Source: Marthasterias glacialis | Taxonomy: Eukaryota; Echinodermata; Asteroidea; Forcipulatida; Asteriidae | DNA: 64,000 nt | NCBI GenBank assembly: GCA_911728455.2 | Contig: OU452222.1 | Coordinates: 13,867,201 to 13,931,200 of the forward strand | Reading direction: 5' to 3' | Part shown: positions 21,101-31,174 of the stretch, in pieces | How positions within the stretch are numbered: the first letter of the stretch is position 1 | Layout of the letters: each line of letters opens with the position of its first letter | Translations under genes and position numbers: made by a program | The notes under the pieces: model-generated | Told to the model about the DNA's origin: nothing | What the model saw: only the letters and a program-made list of their open reading frames with translations | The model's database searches: none

Positions 21101-23056
21101 GGTTGGATCGACGCGTCATCATGCGTTGAAGTATAGGAAGTCTGTAGCAACACCCTTAGCAACAGACGTAGCCGTAGCCATAGCCGTAGCCGTAGCCGCC
21201 AATTCGGATACGGCCTATAAGATTACGCTCCGTCTACCCCCCGGCCATGACACTCAGGCATGGGCGGTGGAGCCCCCCCCCCCCCTTTTGAAAAGGTAGC
21301 TATTTTACCCCCAGCAACCTCGCCCCCATTTTCTACCAAGCTATTAAAAGATAATTATATGATCCGTGCTCAAGCCGATTTAACCTTGAAGCATGATAAT
21401 TATTAATATAAAACATTAAAATGTATACATCGCGCTAATTGACCTATCTTTTAGATGGCTATGCAAAATGTTGAAACGATTGTCCCGCAAACACTCTACA
21501 GGGAAATGTGTACGACGGCCATACCCGCTGCTGGTACCCAAAAGTCAGCTATATTGCAACGTCATTTTGTCTGCATTTTTTTGTCTCTGTTTTGCAAGAC
21601 ACCCAGCTGAAATTGAGCAGGCAGTGCGCTGAGATTATTTTTTATGGTGCTCCACACATATGACAATTCATTTTTTTTTTGAAATAATTAACTATTCGGT
21701 CATTATTCGTTGATGGATTTTGTCGTTCGATATCTCATTTGAAAGTTAATAACTGTTGTCATCATACATAGCAATCCCACATGTTGATTCATTTTTTAAG
21801 GTTAAACCAGCTTGAGCACGGATCATTAAACAGTCGTTGGAGATGAAGGAATAATTTTCGGCACATAGAATTGATGTATTATGAATTTATCCCCCCCCCA
21901 CCCCACACACTCACACCCAGTTAATTCAAGGTGACTACAAGGTGATCGCAATCTCATTCCCCAAACTGTTTTGATACTCGACGCAGACCCGAAATTATGC
22001 AAAAAAGTAATAAGGGTACTTTGTCAGCATCTTCGAATTTGTAGCATTTTTACTAACGTTGAATTCTTGCGTAAATCGAAAAAACAATTTCCTACCGGAT
22101 TTCGTTTTGGCTGTTATGAGACGCTTATGTTAACTATGCAACCAATACAAAGCGAAAAAGGGTGTATTTTCTTTAACAAAAAAAAGAGAAAAAAAACTGC
22201 TCGTTTTCGCGTAAATAAGGGGTAATTTCGAATAGGAGAACGAGTATATTATGGGTGAGGGCCATCACACTTTTTTGTTACATGTGTTCTGGTCGGGTGC
22301 ATGTCTGACAGAGTATCAGGGATCTCGGGTTCCGAGCCTCAGTCAAACTTAACCACTCTAAGCAATTTGGGTATGGTAAATCATTTTTTCGATAAATCCG
22401 AAAATGTAACTACACATTTTAAGTATTAATTGGGTAAATTATTATAGACAATAAATACACTTTATTAAATACGCAATAAAACCAAACTGTTATGTTCGGA
22501 AATTTTGTGGTCTTGTTTATAAATGAGAAATAACCGTTTAAGTTTTGTCAGGGATCTGTGCTCGTTTATATTCGTTCATTATAGCGACTGCTTCACCCAA
22601 TGTGATTTGAAGATCTTTAAATGCTAATTGAACTAAAAAACTTATTTCCGAAAAACAGTCAATATTTCCCACCGTGATTCCCAATCGTGTAATTTTTCTA
22701 AGACTCACCTCCCATATTTCTCCGTCATCTTTCCCACAGTAAACGAACTTCTCATCTGAAGTCAAATCCAATGAGGAGGCGTCTTCGGATGCGTTGTTAA
22801 GATGACACTCCTTCCTCTCAGAGAAGTAATTGATGGACTGACACTCGGGATGATCGAAGCAGCGGGTCAGACATCGAGACTTCGACTTGATCTTCTCCAG
22901 GACCTGTAGGGTGTGGCCCGTCAGACGGGCCCCGGAGTCACACCTTGTTTTGAAGTGGCGGTGCCCCCAAGTCGTCTGCTTTCCGTCGACCGGCAATCCT
23001 GGTGAGATGGCGATAAAGCACACTATCATGCGCAAAACCATGGCCATGTCACCCAT
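14795..23056 (-). CDS. secreted PAN/Apple - EGF x3 - SRCR x2 protein, complete
   Basis: Seven exons on the - strand join in frame: 23056-22709, 20246-20219, 18788-18675, 17827-17714, 17037-16924, 16632-16315 and 15111-14795 (TAA). They total 1,353 nt and 450 residues. All junctions are AG/GT and all phases agree. The ATG sits in a good context (AACCATGG). The protein has a hydrophobic signal peptide (residues about 5-20), a PAN/Apple-like module with six Cys (39, 62, 66, 72, 84, 107), a 9-residue linker, three EGF modules (about 126-239; two begin DIDxC as in calcium-binding EGFs) and two SRCR domains (240-345, 346-450). No transmembrane segment follows, so it should be secreted. SRCR proteins of this type bind ligands in innate immunity or extracellular matrix; the actual ligand is unknown. 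No vertebrate gene name fits this domain order. Confidence 0.88.
15261..15630. mobile_element. two adjacent copies of a TIR element (MITE-like)
   Basis: Copy 2 (15452-15630, 179 bp) has the left end AAAGGGACTGTATCGTCA and right end TGACGATACAGCCCCTTT, a near-perfect terminal inverted repeat. Copy 1 starts at 15261 with AAAGGGGCTGTGTCGTCA, shares the interior (attacgcgcg..., atttgaccgcaagcgcgcgc) and has an eroded right end near 15445. Both are GC-rich in the middle, unlike their surroundings. They lie in the intron between SRCR exons. Confidence 0.75.
16315..16632 (-). CDS. exon 6: SRCR domain 1
   Basis: A 318-nt phase 1-1 exon encodes the whole domain: [71 protein letters not shown]. It has six cysteines (type-A pattern) though it is encoded by one exon, as type-B domains usually are in vertebrates. 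The donor is AACG|GTAAGT. Confidence 0.9.
16924..17037 (-). CDS. exon 5: EGF module 3
   Basis: A 114-nt phase 1-1 exon encodes (N)[15 protein letters not shown]... [16 protein letters not shown]. The first calcium-ligand Asp of the DxDEC motif is Asn here because the split codon is A+AT. The donor ACA A|GTGGGT is chosen by analogy with exons 3 and 4. Confidence 0.85.
17170..17406. repeat. 67-bp minisatellite, about 3.5 copies
   Basis: The phrase caagacgctacttgggcaag starts at 17195, 17262 and 17329, with a partial start at 17396: an exact 67-bp period. Each unit is itself made of four 16-17-bp sub-units of the form (c)aagacgctacttggg. It lies in the intron between EGF exons 4 and 5. Confidence 0.85.
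17714..17827 (-). CDS. exon 4: EGF module 2
   Basis: A 114-nt phase 1-1 exon encodes (D)[15 protein letters not shown]... [16 protein letters not shown]. Its length is identical to exons 3 and 5, pointing to tandem exon duplication. The donor is ACA A|GTACGT. Confidence 0.88.
17880..18032. mobile_element. MITE-like element with 20-bp TIRs
   Basis: Left end TCGGTCTTAAACAGCCGTTT and right end AAACGGCCGTTTAAGACCGA pair with one mismatch; the element is 153 bp. It sits in the intron between EGF exons 3 and 4. Confidence 0.75.
18291..18434. mobile_element. 144-bp MITE with TIRs and 5-bp target duplication
   Basis: The ends GGTCGATTTCACAAAG and CTTTGTGAAATCGACC are perfect inverted repeats. CCAGG flanks both sides (18286-18290 and 18435-18439), which reads as a target-site duplication. 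There is no coding capacity, so it would be mobilised in trans. Confidence 0.8.
18675..18788 (-). CDS. exon 3: EGF module 1
   Basis: A 114-nt phase 1-1 exon encodes (D)[15 protein letters not shown]... [16 protein letters not shown] with the six EGF cysteines. DIDDC is typical of calcium-binding EGFs. The acceptor is cattgaatcag and the donor ACG G|GTACCG. Confidence 0.88.
18965..19060 (-). mobile_element. retroelement-like 3' end motif
   Basis: On the - strand the sequence reads cctgatgacgactcagaacc then tactggtcgaaacgtcgagt. Motifs of the type ctgatga...gaaacgtcg are common at the ends of Penelope-like and other retroelements in invertebrates. No reverse transcriptase remains here. This rests on memory of such motifs only. 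Confidence 0.35.
19439..19720 (-). mobile_element. poly(A)-tailed insertion, antisense
   Basis: Seventeen Ts (19439-19455) lie just after AATAAA in - strand sense (TTTATT at 19481-19486), with about 25 bases between. This is the layout of a retrotransposed 3' end (LINE or processed transcript). The left limit of the insert is not clear. It sits in the large intron between exons 2 and 3. Confidence 0.45.
19789..19812. repeat. (GTT)n microsatellite
   Basis: About seven GTT units followed by a T-run. Confidence 0.7.
20219..20246 (-). CDS. exon 2: 28-nt linker micro-exon
   Basis: Between a strong acceptor (ttttttctctcag) and the donor CCAG|GTAAGA the exon reads RAAKTKLIP plus one base. Its length (3n+1) converts phase 0 from exon 1 to phase 1 for the EGF exon. 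No other piece in the 4-kb gap is needed to connect them. Confidence 0.75.
21159..21200. repeat. (GTAGCC)n hexanucleotide repeat
   Basis: About six imperfect units of gtagcc/atagcc in intron 1 of the SRCR gene. Confidence 0.7.
21359..21826. mobile_element. 470-bp TIR element
   Basis: ATGATCCGTGCTCAAGC at the left is matched by CTTGAGCACGGATCAT at 21811-21826. The pairing goes further inwards (ttaacctt / aaggttaa) for about 30 bp per arm. No transposase frame lies inside. Confidence 0.7.
22709..23056 (-). CDS. exon 1: signal peptide and PAN/Apple-like module
   Basis: 116 codons begin [17 protein letters not shown], a signal peptide. The six-cysteine module [10 protein letters not shown]... 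[19 protein letters not shown]... ECHLNNAS... VYCGKD matches the PAN/Apple pattern (C-x3-C-x5-C helix core, then ECHL, then a final YCG). One N-glycosylation sequon (NAS) is present. The donor is TGG GAG|GTGAGT, phase 0. Confidence 0.85.
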
Positions 23057-23732
23057 GGTTAAAAACAGTTTGAAAATTGTATCAGAATAACATGTCCCCC
23101 TTTTCAGTTTGAAACAGTGTGAAGATATAAAGAAATAAAGAGCAATCGCAAGTACATTCAGTGTATTTGGATACTGTATTCTGCTTTAGTGACGATCGTC
23201 AGAGTTTTCCCTGTTCAGATTTTCGTTTCAGAATTCACAGTTTAAAAAACAACTTAGTATCCCTGTAAAAATAAACACTGTTGATTCGTTTGGGCGCATT
23301 CACTCCAGTGCTTCCACTACGCAGATATTTTGCTATCGTATTCACTTGACTGACCCGTGCAGCGCACGGACTAACTTGTCATAAGCATCCTTGATAAATA
23401 ATCTATTCTCGTTCAATCATTTTACCGTGGAGACTACGTCAACAGTCATTCAAATATTCATGCACTTGCCCAAGGATCCTTTAAAAATGTATAGGCTACC
23501 CAGTTTTCAGTTGTGTATCACTTTGAACTTGAGGAAAGTGAACACTTGTTGTTTTCTTATCGTGCCGACGTCTGTAATAGACCGTTCCGGCCTGTCAATC
23601 AAACTGTGCACATTGACCAATTGGATCACGCCTTTTGGTCGTGTGACCTCGGTCAAACTCCGCCACACTTGCAGCGTAAACGCGCACGAACTAAGGTGTG
23701 TGGGTGGGGCTTGTTGCCGAAGCCGGAACAGA

Positions 23733-23970
23733 CCATAGATGGGTTGCAGTGGACGCCTTCTTTGATGAAAATTTCTATTTTGAGTCTCAGCACAGCTTGA
23801 GTTGCTTACCAACCAATCATGGAGGGAGTTTATGAAACGCACACGTGCCGCGTGCAGTACTAACGCGTAACACACAGCTGCGCGCTCAAAAAAATAATGT
23901 GCAGATTAGTCATTGTCATCAAAGATGGCTAATTTTTCCTATTTTGACTTCATGTGCAACCCATCTATGG
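23733..23970. mobile_element. inverted-repeat pair upstream of the SRCR gene
   Basis: CCATAGATGGGTTGCA (23733-23748) and TGCAACCCATCTATGG (23955-23970) are exact reverse complements about 206 bases apart. It may be a small foldback element; no target duplication is obvious. Confidence 0.45.
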
Positions 23971-23981
23971 ACCGTATGCAT

Positions 23982-24117
23982 TGACGTCATTACGCCGCCA
24001 TCTTAGAGGTAAAACAATGGAAAACGCACAGCTTATGTACGCGGGGCGCACAGGATCGGCCAATGAACTACCTTCTGTTGACCCCTAGCCGAGGGCGCCC
24101 TACTCAAAATGACGTCA
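23982..24117 (-). promoter_or_regulatory. CRE/YY1-type motif cluster
   Basis: Two perfect TGACGTCA sites (23982-23989 and 24110-24117) flank GCCGCCATCTTAG (23994-24006, a good YY1-type match). This is 0.9-1.1 kb upstream of the start codon of the PAN-EGF-SRCR gene. It may be its promoter region or the start of a diverging transcript. Motif evidence only. Confidence 0.3.
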
Positions 24118-26340
24118 TGTCCCAGTTGGAGGATCACGTTAATTTATATGTGGGTTGGATCTTGGAGATCAGCAGATCATCTAAACAACTATAAAAACAT
24201 ATTGTTTCATGATAATAAAACTGACCAAAATTTTGCCTCAACAATAAATCAATACGAACAACTCATACCTGGTAAAGCCTAACAAATCTATTGTAATGTT
24301 TATTGTTTGTTAATTTCAAAATTATACAAAATTAATCAATGTAACCAGTAGCTGTCACAAGAGGCAATTACTATTCTCTTATGAGTTATTACTTCTGAAT
24401 ATTAAATAAGCTGTTACTGCAGGTGTCTTGCACTTTTCAGCAGTTGGTTGGTGTGTAGAGGGTTTAATTAATTGCATGTAGGCCGATTGTCTTTAAAAAA
24501 AAACCATTACGTTTTCAGTAGATGACATTAACGTAATATTAGCCAAGGTGAGGTAAAGTGAATGGGTCAGCTTATGGCATGAGCTCAGTTAATAAATAAT
24601 AGTTGCTTTCAAACTCCTGGGGTTTTTTTTTGCAACGAAACGTGACCTTTTCCATTTGTTACCATTACTAAACCTTGTATTCCCAAATTGACCAGAAAAG
24701 CCATTGACTGCATAAACAAATTATATGAACCTTGAAAATGCTGAAAGCTTTTGAAGATATGCATAATTTAACGCATCTATAAATATTTAAGGATTCTTAT
24801 AAAACTGCCCTTAAAGAAACACATTTAAAGGAGAGGAAATGCTAATCATCAATTTTTTTGTTTTGTTTTCTTATTTTGTTTTTAATTTAAACGGGCGTTT
24901 AAAACCGTCAGAGTCGTGGCCGTGTGATCACAACGCCGTGACCCTGCTTGGTTTAAGACCGAGGCACTACTATTGTATTCCCATTCATAAATGCCCTCTT
25001 TGTTAAAAAAAAAACAGCAAAAAAAAAAAAAAAAACCCGTAATATTGCTGAAAGCATTTGAAGATGTGCATAATTTAATACATATTTAAAGGGATTGTTA
25101 GAAAACTGCCCTTAAAGGAACACATTTTAAAGCAGAAGGAAATGTTAATCCTTGAAACTTTTGAGAACTTTATTTGACTGGTGCTTCCCAGGTTCAAGTT
25201 GTATCGTGAACTTGGATGTGATCCCTGGTTGCACAACAGTTTCAGGTTGAATGGCTTCTACTCCCCGAGCAAAGATATTAGATAGCAGTCGCAGGTTCAA
25301 ATCCCAATCCTGTCAATTTTTTTCTTTGTCCAACTAAAAATTGAACATAGATAATAATTATAGGACACCTATTTTTGTCAGTCCATAAACCTGTGATCTA
25401 TCGAAACTATACACTTGATGAGAGGCACGGCCTATTGTTACTGACTTATTTGCGTAAATGGCTAGATTGTCGTGTTGAAAAGGTAAACTGTTGAGTAAAA
25501 AGGTAAAGTGCCAAGAATACAGTGCTCAACACGCATCGGTGTATGGGTAAAAAAAAACACAAATATTATTCTTTATCCCCGATGCAAAAATAAACATCTA
25601 TTGTAAGGCAAAGAATTATTTCAATACTTTTAAATAAAATCGAGTATTGATGAAAAAAAACCTGAGCAACGTCTCGATGGTCGCCTTTTTTTTGACGCAC
25701 TAGACCTGAGGTAGCCTAAAGTTTTCCCGCATTGCCCTTGGGATTGTCCTTCAACATCGTTATTAATTGAGTCATTAAGTAACCGTCTAATCGTGTACCG
25801 GTTTTAATTTTAGCTTCATAAAATTTAGGACTTTGTAATAATGCAGCAATTAACAAAAAAATGCACTCGCTAATCTTTGCATACTAATAGGGTGTTTTCA
25901 CTGCAGCAGTAATTTACGTTTGAATAATACACGGTAGCATGTACCCGTATTATGTGGTTCTTGATGTCGTCATATCATTTTCTTTGCTACTAACCAGATC
26001 AAAAAATTTTCCATAACAATATCTAATTCCCCCCCCTGTTAATGTCATCTTCCTACGTCGTGCGTGCGTGCGTGTGCCTAATTGGTATTCACTAAGTTAT
26101 TCGTGTGTGGTCTTCTAAAAAGGCCTCGGCAGACTGTTCAAGTTTAGTGGTGTGGGTACCAGTAGCAGTTTTATGTATGACTTGATGGCGCGATGGCAAA
26201 TTGGCAAATTGTGCCGCCCTCGATTTTGTTTACATTTGAACAAAATTATTTAAACATAATTTTTAAATTGGACCCACGATCATTTTTCTGAAGTACCACG
26301 TGACTATTTCGTAAGATGCTTATTTTATAACGAATGGTGT
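24118..26340. other. intergenic, repeats only
   Basis: AT-rich with A-runs and T-runs (25011-25035). It contains a duplicated 105-bp segment and a partial MITE, described separately. No gene recognised. Confidence 0.5.
24739..25150. repeat. direct repeat pair split by a partial MITE
   Basis: 24739-24846 and 25047-25150 are diverged direct copies (ctgaaagc.tttgaagat.tgcataattta ... actgcccttaaag.aacacattt). Between them, 24885-24963 is an eroded copy of the 17880-18032 element (aaacgggcgtttaaaaccg ... ggtttaagaccgag). Confidence 0.65.
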
Positions 26341-26576
26341 GCCTAAAAAAAACGTCGATCTGGAGGACAGAAAATGCTTGTGGGTACAATTAAATGCCTT
26401 TCATTTCATCTTTAATATCTTGAGAAGCTAGTAGGTGACTTTCCAGAAATTTTGTTGAGTCTTTGTTTTTCAATTTTTAGGAACAGGGTATCACACATTC
26501 GTATTAAATTCACTTCGTCACATCGATACCGGACTGGTGCGCGAGTACGACCGATAAAGTCAAAATCTCAAAAAAA

Positions 26577-26942
26577 GGTACAGCGCCCCAGTTCCTGGGT
26601 CTAAACGCCGATCCACACTCAACTTTAGTGTGAAACAGTTAACAAAAGAGAGCTCTCATTGCCTTCAACTTTTGGTCTACAGAAAACAAGTTGTGGGTTT
26701 ACAAAGGGTACAGCGCCCAAGTTCCTGGGTCTAAACGCCGATCCACACTCAACTTTAGTGTGAAACAGTTAACAAAAATGAGCTCTCATAGCCTTCACTT
26801 GTTGGTCTACAGAAAACAAGTTATTAGTTTACAAAGGGTACAGCGCCCCAGTTCCTGGGTCTAAACGCCGATCCACACTCAACTTTAGTGTGAAACAGTT
26901 AACATAAAAGAGCTCTCATTGCCTTCAATTTTTGGTCTACAT
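26577..26942. repeat. 130-bp tandem triplicate
   Basis: ggtacagcgcc starts at 26577, 26707 and 26837: an exact 130-bp period with over 90% identity by eye. Each unit has gttcctgggtctaaacgccg, ccacactcaactttagtgtg and a spacer with gagctctcat. A diverged single relative is at about 32698-32746. Confidence 0.85.
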
Positions 26943-27778
26943 ATGTTTTGAATTGTACCATGTGAAGTTTGATTTCAGATAATTAATATTATTCAGGGCA
27001 AACAAGTTGTGTTTGGCACAACCCTGCCTGTTGTGAACAGGGTTTGAAAACCACTGTTAAGTCATTAGTTAAGATAGACAAGTAATTATGCGATAAATGA
27101 TAAGTTTCGCAACAAGATGGTGCGAAGCACTGTGCATGTTGTGTAGAATGGGTCTCACCTCCAAACCATGAGCACCTTCGTACAGACTAGTGGAAATGTA
27201 ACTCGTGATATACACCAACTATGTCTTTATAGGTATCATAAAACTTAAAAATTAAGCTTTTTATTGCAAATCTCAATAATTTATTTAAAAGCAAGTCGGC
27301 TCATACTTTCAAAAAATTTCAAAAACGTGAAAACTATAAGAAGAAAAAGAAAATAATAAGAATTAATTTATTCATTTATTATGCACGAATTCCATTTAAA
27401 ATATTGTTGATGCCCTCAAATTGTTGATCGTGCCCTCGGTAACCCCCCCCCCCCCCCTCCCGCCCCATTTGGAATTATTGCGGTAAATACTTGCAGCCTA
27501 TTGAGGGCGCTATGTGACACCGGAGCTGGAGCTGTGTATTGAACGCATACCAAATCCGTTATACCTGAACTCGAGAACTCAGACTGAGGTATTTTGTTGT
27601 TTATTTTGCATATCATTTACATTAATTTAGCAGTACTAGGTGCCTAAGCCCATTATCCTATGCTTTGTGATGGACTAGCAGAGCAGCTGGTTGTTATGTT
27701 TGTAGGTGTTTACTCTTCGTCTTGGATTGATTTTCCCGTGTATGTATGTAATTGTAAACAGCGCTTCAATAAAGTGTC

Positions 27779-27913
27779 ATGGTGGGAAAGAGGAAAACTC
27801 AACGAATTAACGTTGAAAAACGATACGACCACAAAGATACTCGAAAAAAAAGGATTGCAGTGCAAAATAATGATGATGTGTTTCGAAACATAAAAAGAGC
27901 ATGTTATTGTTAA
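27779..27913 (+). CDS. short conserved ORF of composite block (44 aa), unrecognised
   Basis: ATG to TAA reads MVGKRKTQRINVEKRYDHKD, then a basic stretch and NNDDVFRNIKRACYC. It is basic at the start like a DNA-binding N-terminus (inference). The duplicate at 38241 (MAAKRKT then stop) has the same words but is broken by stops, so this may be a decayed first exon of a transposon or host gene. I do not recognise the family. Confidence 0.2.
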   Translation: MVGKRKTQRINVEKRYDHKDTRKKRIAVQNNDDVFRNIKRACYC

Positions 27914-28244
27914 GGCCAAACTCGAGTAAGTTGTTGTGTCGATTGAGGGCGCTGTTAGAGTTAAGCGGAAACAAGCGTTCTACAGGCTGCACGGTGTCAG
28001 TGTTGTGACTCCGTAGATTTTGCTACTTTTGTGACAATTTCTTCGCCCAAACTAAGTATCCCACCGAGGTTTATTAAACGGTTGGTGCATTGATTTTCTT
28101 TTAAGCAAATATAGAGTTGATTTTGTGATGAGAAGGTTATTTACTTTAGTACAATTTATGAGCCTAAAGTTTCATGTAGGCAAAGGCCAAAGCGTTTATG
28201 ATTGCACATGTAATTTAGGAATATTTATGTTATTGTTGTGTTGG

Positions 28245-28522
28245 GTATGCCCAAAGATTATAGAGCACCGTAGGCGCACGATGGGGAACTGGGCCTTTAT
28301 CTACTGTTGCAAAGTGAAATACGCATGGGTGCCATTTCGGCAAGTGAATGTCTGTGTTTCCCATTGATAGCAAATTGTCCTTGTCTACACTGGTCCCCAC
28401 GTTTCAGTGCTGTATCCATGACATTGGAGTTCACTTGCCGAAATGGCGTCCAGTGAGATTTCACATTTTCCGCGAGAGTTCCCCATCTTGGGCCTACGTC
28501 GCTCTATAATCTTTGGGTATGC
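28245..28522. mobile_element. long foldback element, about 100-bp arms
   Basis: The outer arms pair cccaaagattatagagc (28251 onward) with gctctataatctttggg (about 28501-28517). Further inward ccatttcggcaagtgaa pairs with ttcacttgccgaaatgg (about 28428-28444). Nearly the whole 278 bp can fold into one hairpin with a loop of about 70 bases. Confidence 0.75.
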
Positions 28523-28999
28523 TTTATTAATCCTGTGTTTGCATAATATTGAGTTAATTCTGGTTTATCTAAGGGTAACGCGGCAACGCAATTATTGGGT
28601 GATTTAATTATTGTGACAAATATTTTGTTTCTATTTTTATTTTTAGTCAATATGTGCCTATGTCTGATCATCATCCTCATGTCCTGTACAGCTCAGAGCT
28701 ACATTGTCCAAACAGAAGTTTGTACTGCGAAATAACGTTTCTGGAACAGCACAATTGCAGCACAGCATTGTCGTTATTTCAGCAGATTCAGAGCATCTTG
28801 CTTAGCAAACGAAAGGAAAACATGAGGAGATGGCCAGCAACATCTTGTTGGTCATTGGACATTTACACGTGAGCGTGGCAAGACCTGCAACAACAGCAGA
28901 AAGATACAGTGTGGCCAGTGGCAGCACAGCAGCACATCAAGCGCCAAATGACTGAGGAAAAAAGAAGGAAAGTACGGTATGTACTGGTTAACTCAAGCC

Positions 29000-30846
29000 A
29001 TCTTGTGAACCATGTGAAGATTACCAATCGAGTAAGGTGAATTCAGTATTTAAAGTACCTAAAATGTTATGTAGGACGTGACGAGTTTTAAACAAATCAA
29101 TAGAAAGACGTTGAATTTAAGATTTATGCAAATGAGGCATTCTAGATTTAGGCAAATTAGACAAACTTCCACTGTGGATTTTGGCGGATTTTTAGTATGT
29201 CATTCTAGGGACCTTACCAAAATGCACTGTGGTGAAAACAAAACATGTTGCAATTTGTAAACAGCGAGCCAACATGGGTTAATCCAATCTGTGAACAGAG
29301 TCCGTTGTCAGACATTATACATGCTTTATGTGTGATGTAAGCTAGCCTGGCTTTACCAGGTGTGTTTGTACAACTGAACCGTGATACATATATAACACAA
29401 ACGCACGTGTGCACGCCTTGCATGCACACAGACAAAGGCTATGAAAACAAACCAGGCTTGGCTGAGCTCGGCCGTTTTTTAGTGTAGTATCCAAGCTGTT
29501 TATTTCACACAGAGGCTCAAGTTTCCTTCAAAGTTTTCTTCAAAGTTTTGCGGTTATACTTTGTTGTTACATTCCAAACACAAATAAGTATGAATTCTAA
29601 AGGAATAACCCCCCAGCTAAACATTGTTTTGTGTTCAAAATCTAGCTCAATTAGAAGTAATTCACACGGAAAATCTTCAAGGCTTCAGAGTCAACGCACG
29701 GTGTGGATTCAAATACCGGGGGCTGTACATGAGACGTGGGTGGTCTGTGCATAATGCCCGGGGGACATTGCTTGGATGTGGTGGCAGGCTGTGTTGTACT
29801 TTGACCGAACGGAACTCGCATATCTAGTCGGATCGGCAACAAGTCTTTGGAAAACTCAGGTAAAAATCGTCAAACTTGTTATTAAAAGTGTCTGCACATT
29901 ACGACGAAACTTGCCATGCGTCGTTTGTCTATATTGGGCCTAATGCAATCTGATTACGGAGGGTAAAACACTGTTTTGTTTAATGTTAAAAACAAAATAA
30001 TGAGTGTGTGATGCGTCATGTTTTTAAAATAATTTTTCCACCTGAAACGTTTTCCAAAAATGCGTCGTCAATCCAAATTCAAGTTCGTCATAAATTCCTC
30101 ATTATTTTTCGTTCAGGAAGATCTCTCCATCCTAATTTTTGAATCATTTAAAAGGTTATGATTTGCTTGTTAATATTATTCATAATGTATTAACACAAAC
30201 CGTCCACTTTGAGCATTCCTCAATCTGATAGAGCGGGTCTTGCTGAACATTGGGTCAGGCATTCCAATCTTATCCAACTCCAAACATGTTTCGGAGGATC
30301 AAACGTGCTGTGAGTTTGATACCTTCCGGCCATGTAAAATGTTATAATTCTAGGCTGTTATTCACGTACACGGACCAATGGAAGCGATACCTTTATAGTT
30401 ACTTGAGGCAGCTTACTTCTCTGTTCCGCCGCATCCTCTCAAGTCTCAGATAGTCTGACAAGCACAAACCATAATCGGTTTACACCCCTTGAGCTCCAAA
30501 CAGTGTAAAATTTAACGCAATCTGCAAAAAAATTAAGGGACCTATGACTGTTCATTCTACAGTTTTCTCTGTTGCAGGTTCGTGTACAACCTTGTTAACT
30601 ATGTTTTTTTTTACTTATTAACCGTTTTTGGTTCTTGTTCATGGTTCCCGAAATGTGTATTGAAGAGATTTTGAGTCAGTCGACCTCTTCTGTGTTCGGC
30701 CGCATCCTCCCTGTTTGCCCCTACAACCACATTTCAAGAGAGGGCTTTCATCCAGTGTCGCACTATGCAGACCCCCCTCCCCCGATAAAAGGAAAAATGG
30801 GGTTAGATATGGCCGTAGATAACTGGTGTTTTTAATTCCCTGACAG
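29000..30846. other. intergenic, nothing convincing
   Basis: Unique-looking AT-rich DNA with no exon supported by both splice sites and a product. Confidence 0.4.
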
Positions 30847-30968
30847 CATCATGTACAAAAGTCCCATTGAAGGAGTATTTGCGCTTGCTCGTCATTTCTT
30901 GCTCAAGATGTCACAGGATTGCCGTAAAGGTTGGATTTTTGGATGCAGAACTCTGGAGTTAATTGCAG
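30847..30968 (+). other. exon-like unit A
   Basis: The stretch starts after ctgacag and ends ATTGCAG|GTAAAA. It is open in one frame over its full 122 nt and reads IMYKSPIEGVF... DCRKGWIFGCRTLELIA. It is the most diverged open member of the family; the PIE core and C-terminal ..R.LELIA words are kept. Confidence 0.4.
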
Positions 30969-31174
30969 GTAAAATGATTTCTGTTTCGCATAATTAATTC
31001 CGGAATAAATGCCAAAGGGGTGATCCACTTTTTCAGGGCTGCTCCAATTTCGTTTTCGTTTTAACGTCCATTGATATTTGATGATGCGACCAAAATATAA
31101 AGTTCGATGTGATAGTGTCAGATCAAGCGGGCACCTATACTAATGCAATTCATTTGCACTTAACATTCCCCAAT

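Larger units (their letters stand above)
20247..22708 (-). other. large intron of the SRCR gene
   Basis: About 2.46 kb between exons 1 and 2. It holds the TIR element at 21359, the hexanucleotide repeat and C-runs near 21272 and 21892. No additional exon is supported. Confidence 0.55.
26340..28975 (+). repeat. composite block, copy 1
   Basis: This block aligns in order with 32500-38545. 26345-26600 matches 32507-32750; 26965-27200 matches 36110-36450; 27480-27530 matches 37980-38030; 27770-27900 matches 38230-38360; 28795-28975 matches 38350-38540. The identity varies from diverged to near-identical along the block. Copy 1 has a foldback element inserted at 28245-28522. Confidence 0.7.

Noticed and set aside
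23507..23875. Overlapping frames on both strands
   Set aside because: No domain, opposing frames of similar length, and an inverted repeat inside; looks like chance.
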